From the NCBI GenBank assembly GCA_963619935.1, contig CAVEYA010000065.1, positions 1 to 5,673 of the forward strand: a stretch of 5,673 nt of DNA, read 5' to 3'. The notes beneath the pieces were generated by a model. That model was not told where the DNA came from, did no database searches, and was given only the letters and a program-made list of their open reading frames with translations. This document shows positions 5,337 through 5,673 of this stretch, one piece after another (the stretch's first letter is position 1; the number at the start of each line of letters is the position of its first letter). A program made the position numbers and the translations under genes. Source of the DNA: RUG13091 sp963619935. GTDB lineage: Bacteria > Bacillota_I > Bacilli_A > RFN20 > CAG-826.

Positions 5337-5673
5337 TTTAATTTTATTAATCACCATATCGGCGACCGCACTTGCGACATTTAAATGTGTGACTTTTTCA
5401 AATTCTTCAAAGAATGCATTGGAATTAATTTCACATAATATTGGTGTTTCATCCTCACACACTAATAAATCAATTCCTGCGTATTCGATATTCAATTTAT
5501 CCGCAATATCTTGAGCAAAAGTCTCATATTTAATTTTATTTTTTAATTCTTCTGAACTTGCTGTATCACCAAAATTACTACGGAAATCACCAGTATTTTT
5601 ACGAATAAAAGAACCAAATACTTGCCCATCTATAATTAAAACACGAATGCTTTTACCATAACTAGATTTAATA
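5334..5673 (-). CDS. RimK-like ATP-grasp ligase, C-terminal part (5' end outside window)
   Basis: The window holds only the last 112 codons of this leftward gene, reading from base 5672 to a TAG at 5336-5334; its start lies beyond 5673. Visible blocks match the C-terminal half of RimK-type ATP-grasp domains: SIRVLIIDGQVFGSFIRK (visible residues 8-25), FRSNFGD (30-36), AGIDLLV (65-71) and CEINSNAFFEEFEKVT (80-95). Asp68, Glu81 and Asn83 fall where such enzymes hold the two magnesium ions of ATP. The family joins an amino acid or other amine to a carboxylate with ATP hydrolysis. The substrate cannot be told, and the N-terminal domain that would help is missing. It is the most upstream gene seen in the operon, 9 nt before the lipoprotein gene. 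Confidence 0.85.
   Translation of the reverse strand, partial: IKSSYGKSIRVLIIDGQVFGSFIRKNTGDFRSNFGDTASSEELKNKIKYETFAQDIADKLNIEYAGIDLLVCEDETPILCEINSNAFFEEFEKVTHLNVASAVADMVINKIK

Overview
The window is a compact, AT-rich bacterial segment in which every gene runs leftward (minus strand). Intergenic gaps are 2-12 nt, one pair overlaps by 8 nt, and Shine-Dalgarno (SD) sites are of the AGGAGG type. No internal promoter or terminator is evident, so it reads as one long operon whose promoter lies beyond base 5673. Low GC, strong SD sites and Gram-positive-style genes suggest a low-GC Bacillota/Mycoplasmatota relative, for example an uncultured Bacilli-type gut bacterium. One gene ends in a TGA placed sensibly just before the next SD, and no in-frame TGA interrupts the others. 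This favours genetic code 11 over the Mycoplasma/Spiroplasma code. The species cannot be named from this window.

In transcription order (right to left) the layout is: (1) the C-terminal part of a RimK-like ATP-grasp ligase, cut by the window edge (5334-5673); (2) a Dcr2-like metallophosphoesterase lipoprotein (4263-5324); (3) an unrecognised 305-residue protein with about eight membrane segments (3343-4260); (4) an RluA-family pseudouridine synthase with an S4 domain (2424-3350); (5) a 525-residue DUF1538 membrane protein made of two internal repeats (834-2411); (6) and (7) two different small PII-like proteins in tandem (436-825 and 98-424). The last 97 bases are AT-rich and nearly featureless.

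The most interesting part is the left end. A duplicated DUF1538 membrane protein of unknown substrate is followed at once by two diverged PII-like proteins. PII-family proteins commonly gate transporters by nucleotide- or metabolite-dependent docking. The simplest reading is a transporter or channel with its own two-part PII-type regulator. The right half looks like a mixed housekeeping/envelope operon: an exported phosphoesterase lipoprotein, a polytopic membrane protein of unknown role, and an RNA-modification enzyme. Nothing in the sequence ties those genes functionally to the PII/DUF1538 module beyond co-transcription. No mobile elements, CRISPR arrays, tRNA or rRNA genes were seen.
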